A stretch of DNA of 64,000 nucleotides from Epiperipatus broadwayi (lineage: Eukaryota; Onychophora; Udeonychophora; Euonychophora; Peripatidae), in assembly GCA_028023455.1 (NCBI GenBank), contig JAQFVV010000012.1, forward strand, positions 14,706,364 through 14,770,363, given 5' to 3'. The notes under the pieces are model-generated. The model was not told the origin of the DNA. It did not search any database and worked only from the letters and a program-made list of their open reading frames with translations. The translations under genes and the position numbers were made by a program. Below, piece by piece: positions 59,201 to 64,000 of the stretch (the first letter of the stretch is position 1; every line of letters starts with the position of its first letter).

Positions 59201-60856
59201 ATTTCAATTTACCTGATCACTTGATTGATGATTTAAGAGTGGTTATATTGGAAGATAATTTTTCTTCCATGAGAGAAAGAAAACAGGAGAGTTTTTTTAT
59301 TTTTAAATTTAAGACATTACATCCTCATGGGATGAATATGAATATAGGTACTATCACATCTTTGAATACTTGGTTTCCTAGGGATTTGTTTTTTTATTTC
59401 CTAAATAATTATTTTTTGTTTCCTAAATAATTATTTTATAGGTGGACTAGCACGGAGTAGAATAAATATAAAAAATATATGTGCATAAGATATATATGTA
59501 TATAGTAGAATATATATATACAGTTTTTTTATTATAATATATTTTTATTGTTTTTTGATATATTTTACTATATAATAATAATGTATGTATGGTTTTAGTT
59601 TTTTAAAATAAGTTTTTTGTGGAATAATTTTTTTAGTATTTTTTATACAAAGTTTTGTAAATATATATATATATTTTTTATACAAAGTTTTTAAAGATTT
59701 TTAGCCTATAGGAATTAGTTTTGTTATCTGATACGTAACTGTCTGTAATATTTTAGTGCTTAATTTCTGTAAGTAGCCATTTTGCTTTCTGATGAAAACC
59801 AGTCTGCTGGTTGAAATATTAAAGCAGTTTTATAGAAGTAATTCTGTGTTTTTATTATATATATATATATATTAAAATAGTACAGGCTACAAGAAGAATC
59901 CCAATGGAAAAAGGGAGCAGAATTCTACAAGTTTCTGATATTTAAGGACCCATAAATGAACTATGTAATTCATTTTGTGGAATTAGTAAAAAAATTATTT
60001 TTTGAAAAAATATTATATATTCTGCAAATTTCAAAAATATCAATTATTACCTCTTGAGTTAATAAAAGAATTGCAACTAGAAACAATATTTGTGATTATT
60101 TACATTATTCTAAAAATTTTAAACAGTGAAAAATTAATTAGAAAAAACATTCAGTATATAGTCAGGAAGTAAAAATGTTTTAACTTTGTATCAAATCATT
60201 TCCATACACACAGCAATTAAAATATTTTCAAGCAGATAATTAAATCTTAATAATATAATTCAAATAAAAAAAAAAGGTACCATTTTAAATCATGTTACTG
60301 AGATAAGGTTTTAAAAAAATTTTTGCTTGTGTATTTTGTTGATTAATCTAATTTTATAATTTTTACTGCTTTTTCATGATTAAACATATTAAAAAGATTC
60401 TTGTGTGGTGAATTTATTATATTTATGGCTCTATCACAAATAAATGTTATTTTTTGCTAAGAAATAATCTCTAGTTTAATAAATGATTAGTAATAATCGA
60501 TATGTATTTATAAAAAAGTTGATAACGTAAAAGTTGGGAGTGGAGTAAATTGACACTTGAAAATAAAAATGAGACAATTTGCTCTACATAAATACTCTTC
60601 ACATAATAAAAATATATATGAGAGATGATGACCTGGCCCAACTGATGAGTGCTGGTTCAGCATGAAATGCATCTTGGGGGTTATTTGTCTTTTATTGTAT
60701 CTTTATTTATATGAAATAAAAAAGAATGGAGAAATATGAAAGTTGTCTAATCTATAAAAAAAAGAAAGATTAATCTTACACTGTTATTATTAGGACTATT
60801 GTAAAAATTTTAATGTAATTCTTTACTTACAGAAAATATACCTCCGATAATTCCAC
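23084..60856 (-). CDS. SLC37A3: SLC37A3-like transporter gene, 3' portion (five coding exons)
   Basis: The joined exons 60831-60856, 58595-58670, 40749-40948, 30947-31012 and 23084-23206 read without a stop for about 163 codons to TAG, with every splice phase compatible. They start at the conserved GGIIGG of transmembrane helix 7 and run to the C-terminus. The resemblance is closest to SLC37A3: SPNDK, GTGSVGAALGQ, LGWDFVFY. SLC37 proteins are 12-helix major-facilitator antiporters of phosphate-linked sugars in ER or lysosomal membranes; SLC37A3 with ATRAID is known to release bisphosphonates from lysosomes. The visible part is about the last third of a roughly 490-residue protein. Introns are about 2.2, 17.6, 9.7 and 7.7 kb and packed with transposons. 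The 5' exons are presumably beyond the window. Confidence 0.9.
23207..28457 (-). other. intron of the SLC37A3-like gene, left part
   Basis: AT-rich DNA without recognisable exons. A fairly repetitive GA-rich area spans about 25100-26200. The open stretch near 25972-26199 does not look like a known protein. Confidence 0.5.
28458..29370. repeat. three diverged tandem copies of a ~351-366-bp unit
   Basis: The phrase CCACT(T/C)TCA...AAG recurs at 28469, 28820 and 29186, and each copy continues through a similar block. That block includes GGAGGGATGTAATCATAAAC (copies 2 and 3) and a CACATTT(C/T)A(T/C)GCTGAA(C/T)CAGCA segment. The last copy is incomplete. A fragment of the same unit lies inverted near 60640-60685. 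No coding potential. Confidence 0.85.
29371..30946 (-). other. intron of the SLC37A3-like gene, right part
   Basis: AT-rich. Two diverged copies of a block containing CTTTT(A/T)(C/G)TATA(A/G)AATCA(C/T)AAAT lie about 250 bases apart (30270 and 30522). Nothing else recognised. Confidence 0.5.
30947..31012 (-). CDS. SLC37A3: SLC37A3-like exon (helix 12 start)
   Basis: A 66-bp, phase 0-0 exon. The acceptor is TTATTTTCAG, the donor is ATG|GTAAGA. It encodes 22 residues including EKQLGWDFVFYLFIIM. The LGWxxVFYxFI signature is shared with SLC37A3 immediately after the conserved GQ that ends the previous exon. It adds the last loop and the first half of transmembrane helix 12. Confidence 0.88.
31013..33984 (-). 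other. intron of the SLC37A3-like gene
   Basis: AT-rich. At about 32015-32110 lies a short Penelope-type 3' tail: CTCTGATGAAGACTGC, a degenerate hammerhead-like core, then a T-rich end. A G-run at about 33731-33748 lies in otherwise plain sequence. No exon seen. Confidence 0.5.
33985..34505 (+). repeat. interspersed repeat R1, copy 1 (unknown class)
   Basis: Matches 36180-37165 over some 500 bases, sharing ATATAACAATAAAAGAAAAT, a GAAAGCTAGG block, GTGAGGCATG, GTATAAAATACTGTA and a closing TTTCAGAGTTGT...TGACCAGGAA. It is diverged and full of stops in every frame. Strand is nominal. Confidence 0.7.
34506..36179 (-). other. intron of the SLC37A3-like gene, no gene
   Basis: Unidentified moderately AT-rich DNA. 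The plus strand near 35945-36140 has a lysine-rich open stretch that may be the upstream part of repeat R1, but I recognise no domain. Confidence 0.45.
36180..37165 (+). repeat. interspersed repeat R1, copy 2, split by a foldback insertion
   Basis: Homologous to 33985-34505 on both sides of a foldback element (about 36662-37034). The left part ends ATACTGTAGATATA and the right part resumes TACTGTACATATATA, so TACTGTA flanks the insert and may be its target duplication. Confidence 0.7.
36662..37034. mobile_element. foldback element of family F1 (long inverted repeats)
   Basis: The left arm, AAAACAGGCAAAACTCTCCA to GACTAGTTTCTGG (about 36662-36793), is inverted as AGAAACTAGTCTGG to GCCTGTTTTAATA (about 36849-36980). 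The right side extends a further ~50 bases, ending TGATGTTTAGTGGTTTT. The loop holds a unique block with CGTCAGTGAGGAGCTTTGG. There is no transposase frame. The same arms recur at 57106-57377, and the half-unit plus loop is tandemly repeated at 61308-62375. A short deletion derivative sits at 38252-38300. Confidence 0.85.
37166..38416 (-). other. intron of the SLC37A3-like gene
   Basis: AT-rich, no exon. At 38252-38360 a shortened F1 foldback remnant is recognisable: arms AAACAAGGCAAAA and TTTGCCTTGTTTAAT with almost no loop, then TGTGCTAGTATGAG. Confidence 0.5.
38417..38860. repeat. inverted pair of Penelope-like 3' tails
   Basis: Two arms of about 190 bp face each other, 38417-38605 and 38674-38860, around a ~70-bp spacer. 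Each contains a degenerate hammerhead-like core: CTGATGG-AGACTGCAAGACAGTC on the minus strand at about 38517, and CTAATGA-AGACTGCAAGACAGTT on the plus strand at 38757. Each arm ends in a T-rich tract and GTGGAGATTTATAAAAAGTA. A related single tail lies at 32015-32110. Confidence 0.75.
38923..39140. repeat. foldback element, arms about 85 bp
   Basis: TAATCAAAAAAATAATAA...AAAAAGCTTTTTTTCAGCACCTGCT (from 38923) is inverted as AGCACCTGCTGAAAAAAAGCTTTTT...TTTTTTGATTA (to 39140) around a ~40-bp loop. Few mismatches, no coding capacity. Confidence 0.85.
39141..40748 (-). other. intron of the SLC37A3-like gene
   Basis: Very AT-rich, low-complexity runs, nothing recognised. Confidence 0.5.
40749..40948 (-). 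CDS. SLC37A3: SLC37A3-like exon (helices 9 to 11)
   Basis: A 200-bp exon: acceptor ATATTTGTAG, donor GGCCAG|GTAATT. Its first two bases complete the codon begun by the 58595 exon, giving a residue before SPNDK, then 66 codons to GTGSVGAALGQ. Visible family signatures are NGPANIIGAAITADLG (helix 10 region) and ALATVTGIVDGTGS (helix 11), both characteristic of SLC37 and closest to SLC37A3. This exon alone identifies the gene. Confidence 0.93.
40949..41760 (-). other. intron of the SLC37A3-like gene
   Basis: AT-rich with a (TA)n run near 41370-41390. No exon seen. Confidence 0.5.
41761..43528. mobile_element. candidate DNA transposon with ~22-bp terminal inverted repeats
   Basis: The left end is TTGAACCGGATATTTTATCTG. 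The right end, reverse-complemented, is TTGTACCGGATGGTTATTTCTG. Most positions match and both ends are flanked by (TA)n. The interior of about 1.77 kb is GC-richer than its surroundings and has no open frame of note, so it would be non-autonomous. TA-flanked ends suggest a Tc1/mariner-like or other TA-targeting element, but the short repeat makes this tentative. Confidence 0.4.
43650..43901. repeat. two tandem copies of a 126-bp unit
   Basis: GATTTTTCATCTTTGTTTAT at 43650 recurs at 43776. The copies are nearly identical, with a 4-base indel and a few substitutions. Confidence 0.9.
43902..48655 (-). other. intron of the SLC37A3-like gene, no gene recognised
   Basis: More complex sequence than elsewhere but no exon I can support. 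At about 45535-45595 AGTTAAGGC and, 43 bases on, AAGTTCGAACC resemble tRNA A and B boxes, and GTGTTCAAATCC lies at about 47850. Either could be an old tRNA-derived SINE. Short (ATT)n/(ATC)n runs occur near 47115 and 47515. Confidence 0.45.
48766..49028 (-). pseudogene. Penelope A: GIY-YIG domain, C-terminal part
   Basis: Reads HELLYRCVKSKNNNDLMN onward to VKILHEERNHNKRKIK, matching the same region of element B. The N-terminal half of the endonuclease lies on the far side of the 1.7-kb insert. The first residues of the open frame derive from the insert. Confidence 0.8.
49029..49118 (-). pseudogene. exon-like segment 3 of an unrecognised gene
   Basis: The acceptor TTTTCCTTAATTTTTCTAG is followed by 30 open codons (reading FYQCKAFCSNIIKTEIIVSQ and on to YGS) in the phase left by the 49329-49398 segment. 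It then runs into Penelope sequence and a stop. I recognise no family. Confidence 0.35.
49329..49398 (-). pseudogene. exon-like segment 2 of an unrecognised gene
   Basis: 70 bp, acceptor AACTTTTAG, donor CTCAG|GTAAGAAG. In the only open frame it reads YKIKMKNSYATYFGDSEAMD and ends with two bases of a split codon. The start phase matches the end of segment 1 and the end phase matches segment 3. It cannot be a constitutive SLC37A3 exon, because its inclusion would break that frame. Confidence 0.35.
50342..50469 (-). pseudogene. exon-like segment 1 of an unrecognised gene (two in-frame stops)
   Basis: 128 bp, acceptor TTATTTTTTCCTCAG, donor GAGTT|GTAAGTATT. One frame reads MEKIQAEIFK, TAG, PESVLKWIKNTR, TAA, FTFQELQNVIRILS. 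Both stops could derive from glutamine codons by C-to-T change, so it looks like a decayed exon. It is phase-compatible with segment 2. Confidence 0.35.
50706..52614 (-). pseudogene. Penelope A: reverse transcriptase and N-terminal region
   Basis: Pieces in order: 52614-52111 (N-terminal, with VNLSDRKIHLIQKYILSHGA, a typical pre-RT stretch), 51959-51396 (RT fingers and palm, ASLDVTEMYDS), 51468-51211 (YKRYVDDVFV catalytic motif), and 51034-50789 (post-RT linker). Frameshifts lie near 52000, 51470 and 51210. The live enzyme reverse-transcribes its RNA at the nick made by the GIY-YIG domain. Confidence 0.85.
52676..54390 (+). pseudogene. Penelope B: reverse transcriptase remnant
   Basis: Recognisable RT with ASLDVTEMYGS (near 53680) and YKKYVDDVFV (near 53960), homologous to element A. 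A solo LTR splits it at 53066-53620, and stops and shifts follow. The linker part near 54300-54390 (IPYITNAQVNFFKD) is cut by the next insertion. Confidence 0.85.
53066..53620 (+). mobile_element. solo LTR with 5-bp target duplication
   Basis: The element starts TGTAATGTCTTCG and ends GAATACAACA (TGT...ACA). It is flanked by CTTTT at 53061-53065 and 53621-53625, and removing it restores the Penelope sequence as seen in element A. It is 555 bp, carries no coding and contains an internal tandem duplication (about 53391-53550, AGCTTGTTTTCAATTATAAT in both units). It is unrelated to the Gypsy LTRs at 3202 and 6279; a 5-bp duplication fits Gypsy or BEL/Pao. The strand is arbitrary. Confidence 0.85.
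54394..55448 (+). mobile_element. pogo/Tigger-like non-autonomous DNA transposon
   Basis: The left end CCTGGGTCTCATTTTATGCA is the inverse of the right end TGCGG...GCATAAAGCGAGACCCAGG, about 20-25 bp of terminal inverted repeat. It lies in TA-rich target sequence. The right subterminal GGTAGATAGGTTCCACAG on the minus strand recalls Tigger ends. Its 1055 bp contain no transposase. The target can be read intact in element A (near 50880). Confidence 0.75.
55449..55886 (+). pseudogene. Penelope B: linker and GIY-YIG domain remnant
   Basis: Linker CITNNASKLVNNSKSVIPVK, then a shift, then MGESRCRIEKRLKEHELLYK, the second half of the GIY-YIG fold (the 'YIGES...R...H' segment), and a basic tail to a stop at 55887. 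It provides the intact reference for the break in element A. Confidence 0.85.
56212..56945 (+). pseudogene. LINE reverse transcriptase ruin (RTE-like)
   Basis: Fragments with many stops: DYEKAFDS (RT motif A region) at 56218, GVYQ, 'FAHD' from a YADD/FADD-type catalytic box near 56470, and LKRKIFKRHILPFL near 56735. These are in the order found in RTE/BovB-type LINEs. Both ends are missing. Confidence 0.75.
57106..57377. mobile_element. foldback element of family F1, compact copy
   Basis: Arms of about 128 bp (ATTAAAACAGGCAAAACTCT to CCAGACTAGA, inverted to 57377) with a loop of only ~17 bases containing GGCCACAAACC. Arms match the copy at 36662. The left flank (TAAACATCACATGATCACTATTTC at 57059) is the same extension seen on the right side of the other copy, so the full family unit is longer. 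Confidence 0.88.
57582..58044. mobile_element. foldback element of family F2 (arms ~210 bp)
   Basis: ATAAATTACAATATAACAAT at 57581 is matched inversely by ATTGTTATATTGTAATTTAT ending at 58044. Pairing extends inward to GAATTC, leaving a ~45-bp loop (about 57796-57838). A few mismatches, no coding. It is a long hairpin in RNA and DNA. Confidence 0.88.
58045..58594 (-). other. intron of the SLC37A3-like gene
   Basis: AT-rich, nothing recognised. Confidence 0.5.
58595..58670 (-). CDS. SLC37A3: SLC37A3-like exon (MFS motif A and helix 8)
   Basis: 76 bp, acceptor TATTATTTAAG, donor ATAGTG|GTAAGT. It starts in phase 0 and ends with one base of a codon. It encodes DFIGRRAIVVVPMLTLSLGS and LYAYS. 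With the preceding microexon it forms G-x3-D-x2-GRR, the MFS motif A of the cytoplasmic loop after helix 7, then a transmembrane helix. Confidence 0.85.
58957..59430 (+). pseudogene. GIY-YIG endonuclease domain of Penelope-like element C
   Basis: A 157-codon open frame. Residues about 40-52 read YLIECNRCLCCYIGES, the GIY-YIG pattern, followed by RMTNHR and RPVSKHFN (family Arg and His positions) and a C-terminal ESFFIFKFKTLHPHGMN that matches Penelope elements. There is no RT upstream, so the copy is a 5' truncation. The ATG may be fortuitous. Confidence 0.82.
59783..59826 (+). ncRNA. hammerhead-ribozyme-like motif in a Penelope 3' tail
   Basis: Stem I TGCTTT (59783-59788) pairs with AAAGCA (59821-59826). 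The core CTGATGA is at 59789-59795. Stem II AACCAG-TCTG-CTGGTT (59797-59812) is perfect, with one extra A before it, and the core GAAA is at 59813-59816. Stem III would be only the palindromic ATAT (59816-59819) with T120 before the cleavage point. Such near-absent stem III is known for Penelope-like elements, where dimers are the active form. Activity here is inferred. Confidence 0.55.
59873..60830 (-). other. intron of the SLC37A3-like gene
   Basis: AT-rich. At 60640-60685 lies an inverted fragment of the tandem unit at 28458-29370 (GTGCTGGTTCAGCATGAAAT). Nothing else recognised. Confidence 0.5.
60831..60856 (-). CDS. SLC37A3: SLC37A3-like microexon (26 bp, helix 7)
   Basis: The minus strand reads TTTATGTAG, 26 bases, then GTAAGTAAAG. 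It encodes the end of a split glycine codon plus GIIGGIFS, the GGIIGG signature of SLC37 helix 7, and leaves phase 0 for the next exon. It is very short, but the signature, both splice sites and both phases agree. Confidence 0.78.
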
Positions 60857-61307
60857 CTACATAAAGCAAACAAAAAAAAAATTTAATTCATAATTTAAAA
60901 AAAAAAAATTAACAATTAATTTATGTCATAAATAAACTATACTAATATTATTTTTCTATTTATAATATTTATTCGACATCAATATTGCAATTTCCAAAGA
61001 TCAAACAATTATAAATATTTAAAAATACCCCTCACTATCTTCTTTTTTTTCTTCTTCTTACTGGAATTATAAAATGTTATTAGATCGATCTACCAGCACA
61101 TATGTGCCTATTAAGAGTTATAACAATTGTCTTCAATTATTTAGATTGTATAGATCATTATAAACTTCTCCTGCCATTATTGATCATTTCTCCACATTAA
61201 TTGCAAAGAGTGGATTGAATGTTCAACTTTATTTTTATGTTTAATTACATAGAATTTCTAATTTCAATCATTTTCTTTCTTCAATTTTTTTGTATGAAAG
61301 TTATAAT
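60857..61307 (-). other. probable intron, 5' side of the last visible SLC37A3-like exon
   Basis: I looked for an exon ending in a split glycine codon on the minus strand from here to 64 kb and found none. Confidence 0.45.
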
Positions 61308-62375
61308 TAGAATCACATGATCACCATTTCTAATGCTAGAACATCTGTTATTAACAAAGGTAAAAATCTCCATACAGTAGTGCCACCCAGAGTAATCAAT
61401 GGTAGCCAGAGGATTGTGCATAAAATCCCCATCTAGTGCCTGCTCAATAGCTTATACAGTCATATGGATCTGAACTCAGTTCAGTACCCATGCATTTTGG
61501 TGTCTTTGGCTCTTCAACAACCATAGCCACCACTATTAGGCAGGATTGGTGTTAAACCACTAAGAATCACATGATTACCATTTCTAATGCTAGCACGTTA
61601 TTAACAAAGGCAAAACTCTCCATACAGTAGTGCCACCCAGAGTAATCAATGGAATCTAGAGGCTTGTGCATAAAATCCCCATCTAGTGCCTACTCATCCA
61701 ATATCCCCAGACTAGTTTCTGGCTTGTGGCATTCGTCAGTGAGGAGCTTTGGATCTGAGAGCACTGCACCAAGATCTTAGGATCTAATGCAACCCTCCAG
61801 CAGCCACCTTTTATTTTTACTTAACTACAAAACTATGAGAATAAAATTGAAAACATAATAATATTTTCAATCTAAGACCAATAGCTTATATAGTCATATG
61901 AATCTGAACTCAGTTCAGTACCCATATATTTTGATGTCTTTGGCTCTGCAACAACCATAGCCACCACTATCCTATTAGGCAGGATTGGTGTTAAACCACT
62001 AAGCATCACATGATAATCATTTCTAATGCTAGCATATCTGTTATTAACAAAGGCAAAACTCTCCATACACCACCCAGTGCCAACCAGAGTAATCAATGGA
62101 AGCCAAAGGCTTGTGCATAAAATCCCCATCTAGTGCCTACTCATCCAATATCCCCAGACTAGTTTCTGGCTTGTGGCCTTCGTCAGTGAGGAGCTTTGGA
62201 TCTGAGAGCACTGCATCTAGACCTTAGGATCTAATGCAACCCTCCAGCAGACATCTTTTATCTCTACTTAACTACAAAACTATGAGAATAAAATTTGAAA
62301 CAATAATATTTTCAATCTAAGCTCAATAGCTTATATAGTCATATGGATCTGAACTCATTTCAGTACCCATACATT
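61308..62375. repeat. tandem array of a ~440-bp unit related to foldback family F1
   Basis: CAATAGCTTATA(C/T)AGTCATATG recurs at 61445, 61879 and 62323 (periods 434 and 444), with partial units at both ends. Each full unit contains one F1 arm (GGCAAAACTCTCCATACA...ACTAGTTTCTGG) plus the F1 loop block CGTCAGTGAGGAGCTTTGG and a unique part with GGATCTAATGCAACCCTCCA. The first unit has an internal deletion. No coding. Confidence 0.9.
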
Positions 62376-63149
62376 AATTAGAAATCAAAATGTAAAAAAA
62401 AAAGTCAATATTCAGAGCCTTTATAGGAGCAGATTGTTAGGCAAATCATATATTAGGATACTCCAGGGTAATAAAATAATAACAGAATTAAAAATAAATC
62501 TGATTCCTTGATAAAATGCTATGATTGTCATTCATTCTTCAACAACAATTACTATTTAAGTTAATTTTATTATTCACTTAAGCTCTAAGTTATGAATATA
62601 TATATTTATAAATTTATTTTAACTAATATAAAAAGATAAATTCTGACTAGTTCTCTGACAATAATTACATTATTAATGATATAATTAAATAAAAAATAGA
62701 TAGCATTTTCTGCTTGGTTAAATAATAAAATGAAAATAAGAACTTAAAGTGATAAGAAATTAAGAAAGACTGATAGACTAAGATTGCAATGGAGACACAA
62801 TCATTTGCAGAATATGGTCATTTAAAATTTTTTTTTAATATGTTGAAAGTAACATTAGATTATTGTTTTTTTGATACACTGAAAGTAGCATACAAATCTG
62901 AAAAACAATAAAGTACGCATTCTTTTATCAGTATCATCATTTTCAAACATTAATGATTCATTACACGATAAAGATCTCTCCAAGTAAAATTCAATTTCTT
63001 CATTACATAGCTTCTTTATACCATATCATTCTAGTAAATTTCCTTATTTATTCATTTCACATGTAATTTCTTGATATATCTTTTACAATTCTTAAGATTC
63101 AGTTTAAGAATTTAATTGTCATAGAAGAATATGCCCTATTTAGCTTTAT
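62376..63149. other. AT-rich DNA, no gene
   Basis: No feature supported; possibly the eroded 3' part of the adjacent LINE. Confidence 0.45.
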
Positions 63150-63900
63150 TTCAGTTTTTAATTTTTTCAGTGATATCAATATCTTTATTTTCTTTCATAC
63201 ACATATTTTATTTATGAACCATTCTTGTTATTCTAAATATAACTTTCTATTACTCTTTTATTAAATGTCCAAATCTCAGATTCATATGTAAAAATTAATA
63301 AAATACATCTATTAAAAACTTTCTTTTTCAAACACATAGGCATTTTCCTTTTTATATTAAATTATTTCTATCAAAAACACTCTTAAGTTTAATTCTATGA
63401 TTAATTTCATCTATTATATTAGTATCTGTATTAATTAAAATGATCAAAAAATTTTAAATGTTAATTTCTCCAAATTCATTATTATCAGTCTTTATTTTTT
63501 CCATTTTTGAAAAATGATTAAATATTATTTTAATCTTTTTAAGATTTTTCTTTAGATCTACTTTCCTGTATTTATCTGATGGCTTTTGTAACATTTCCTG
63601 AAATTGTAATGCGTTATTTGGAAAAAAAAAAACCAACAATCATATCACCTGCAAAATCTAGATAACTTAAATATTACTATTTCCAACTATTATAACATAA
63701 AACTGCTACAAAAAGTTTTGGAGATTTGGAATCATTCTATTGAACACCCTTACTAATGTTAATTTTTTTATTGCTACCATGCAATATTTTGTGTCTATAA
63801 CTTGATGTTCCAAAGCTTTAATCATTGCAGATATGTTTACAAAATCAAATGCTATTTCATAATCTATAAATCCTATTGCAAAATGGCAATTCAAATTCAT
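63150..63900 (-). pseudogene. LINE reverse transcriptase ruin (RTE-like), minus strand
   Basis: From 63900 down: GFIDYEIAFDFVNISAMIKALE (RT motif A region), then frame changes, KVDLKKNLKKIKI near 63560, FGEINI, and ESEIWTFNKRVIE near 63260. This order matches RTE/BovB-type LINEs and the plus-strand ruin at 56212. It is full of stops. Confidence 0.75.
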
Positions 63901-64000
63901 TGTTCTTTGATGATAACTTTTAATATTTGGAACTGATTCAGTATAATTAAACCATTTTTAAATTCAGTTCATTCCTTTGATTGACCGAGTACAAAGATTT

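Larger units (their letters stand above)
58957..59872 (+). mobile_element. Penelope-like element C, 3' fragment
   Basis: A 5'-truncated fragment holding a GIY-YIG frame, a T-rich 3' region, a hammerhead-like fold (59783-59826) and a terminal GTTTTTATTATA(TA)n. It is a different lineage from elements A and B by protein sequence but has the same type of 3' end. Confidence 0.75.

Noticed and set aside
61872-62129. 85-codon minus-strand frame in the tandem array
   Set aside because: It lies in a non-coding repeat unit and is not open in the sister units.
1-64000. CRISPR arrays, operons, bacterial genes, tRNA or rRNA genes
   Set aside because: No regular spacer arrays, no ribosome-binding-site-led gene strings and no full tRNA or rRNA sequence; the DNA is eukaryotic.
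1-64000. Assignment to a specific animal group such as cephalopods
   Set aside because: Repeat style is suggestive, but nothing in the sequence is diagnostic.

Overview
This is AT-rich animal genomic DNA (roughly three quarters A+T by eye), not prokaryotic. It has spliced host exons with GT/AG borders, introns of 2 to 18 kb, and many decayed retrotransposons and DNA transposons. Penelope-like, Mag-like Gypsy, hAT and RTE-like LINE sequences point to an invertebrate. I cannot fix the lineage; a mollusc, arachnid or other AT-rich invertebrate would all fit.

Host gene. The 3' third of an SLC37A3-like sugar-phosphate/MFS transporter gene lies on the minus strand. Five coding exons (60831-60856, 58595-58670, 40749-40948, 30947-31012, 23084-23206) join in phase to about 163 codons and end at a TAG stop. 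Upstream exons were not seen and probably lie beyond 64 kb. All elements between 23.2 and 60.8 kb are therefore intronic insertions.

Left end (1-6845). Two nearly identical Gypsy-type copies sit in inverted orientation. A plus-strand copy (window edge to its 3' LTR at 3202-3769) abuts, with no spacer, a minus-strand copy cut inside RNase H. That second copy runs through pol, gag and PBS to its 5' LTR at 6279-6845. Both copies are disabled by small indels and stops. From 10087 to 13623 lies an old hAT element with matching terminal repeats, an imperfect 8-bp target duplication and a shattered transposase.

Middle (13.6-48 kb). This is mostly AT-rich DNA with no recognisable gene, the SLC37A3 3' region and introns. 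It holds several long inverted repeats (foldback elements), tandem duplications, and a 1.8-kb segment with terminal inverted repeats.

Right part (48.6-64 kb). Two Penelope-like elements stand head to head: A minus, 48.66-52.66 kb; B plus, 52.66-56.01 kb. A is interrupted by a 1.7-kb segment whose minus strand looks like three phase-compatible exons of an unknown gene. B is interrupted by a solo LTR with a 5-bp target duplication and by a pogo/Tigger-like non-autonomous element. A third Penelope 3' end (58957-59872) carries a GIY-YIG domain followed by a hammerhead-ribozyme-like fold. Two LINE reverse-transcriptase ruins, two foldback elements and a ~440-bp tandem array related to one foldback family complete the region. 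The only host function supported is the transporter; the rest is a layered record of transposition.
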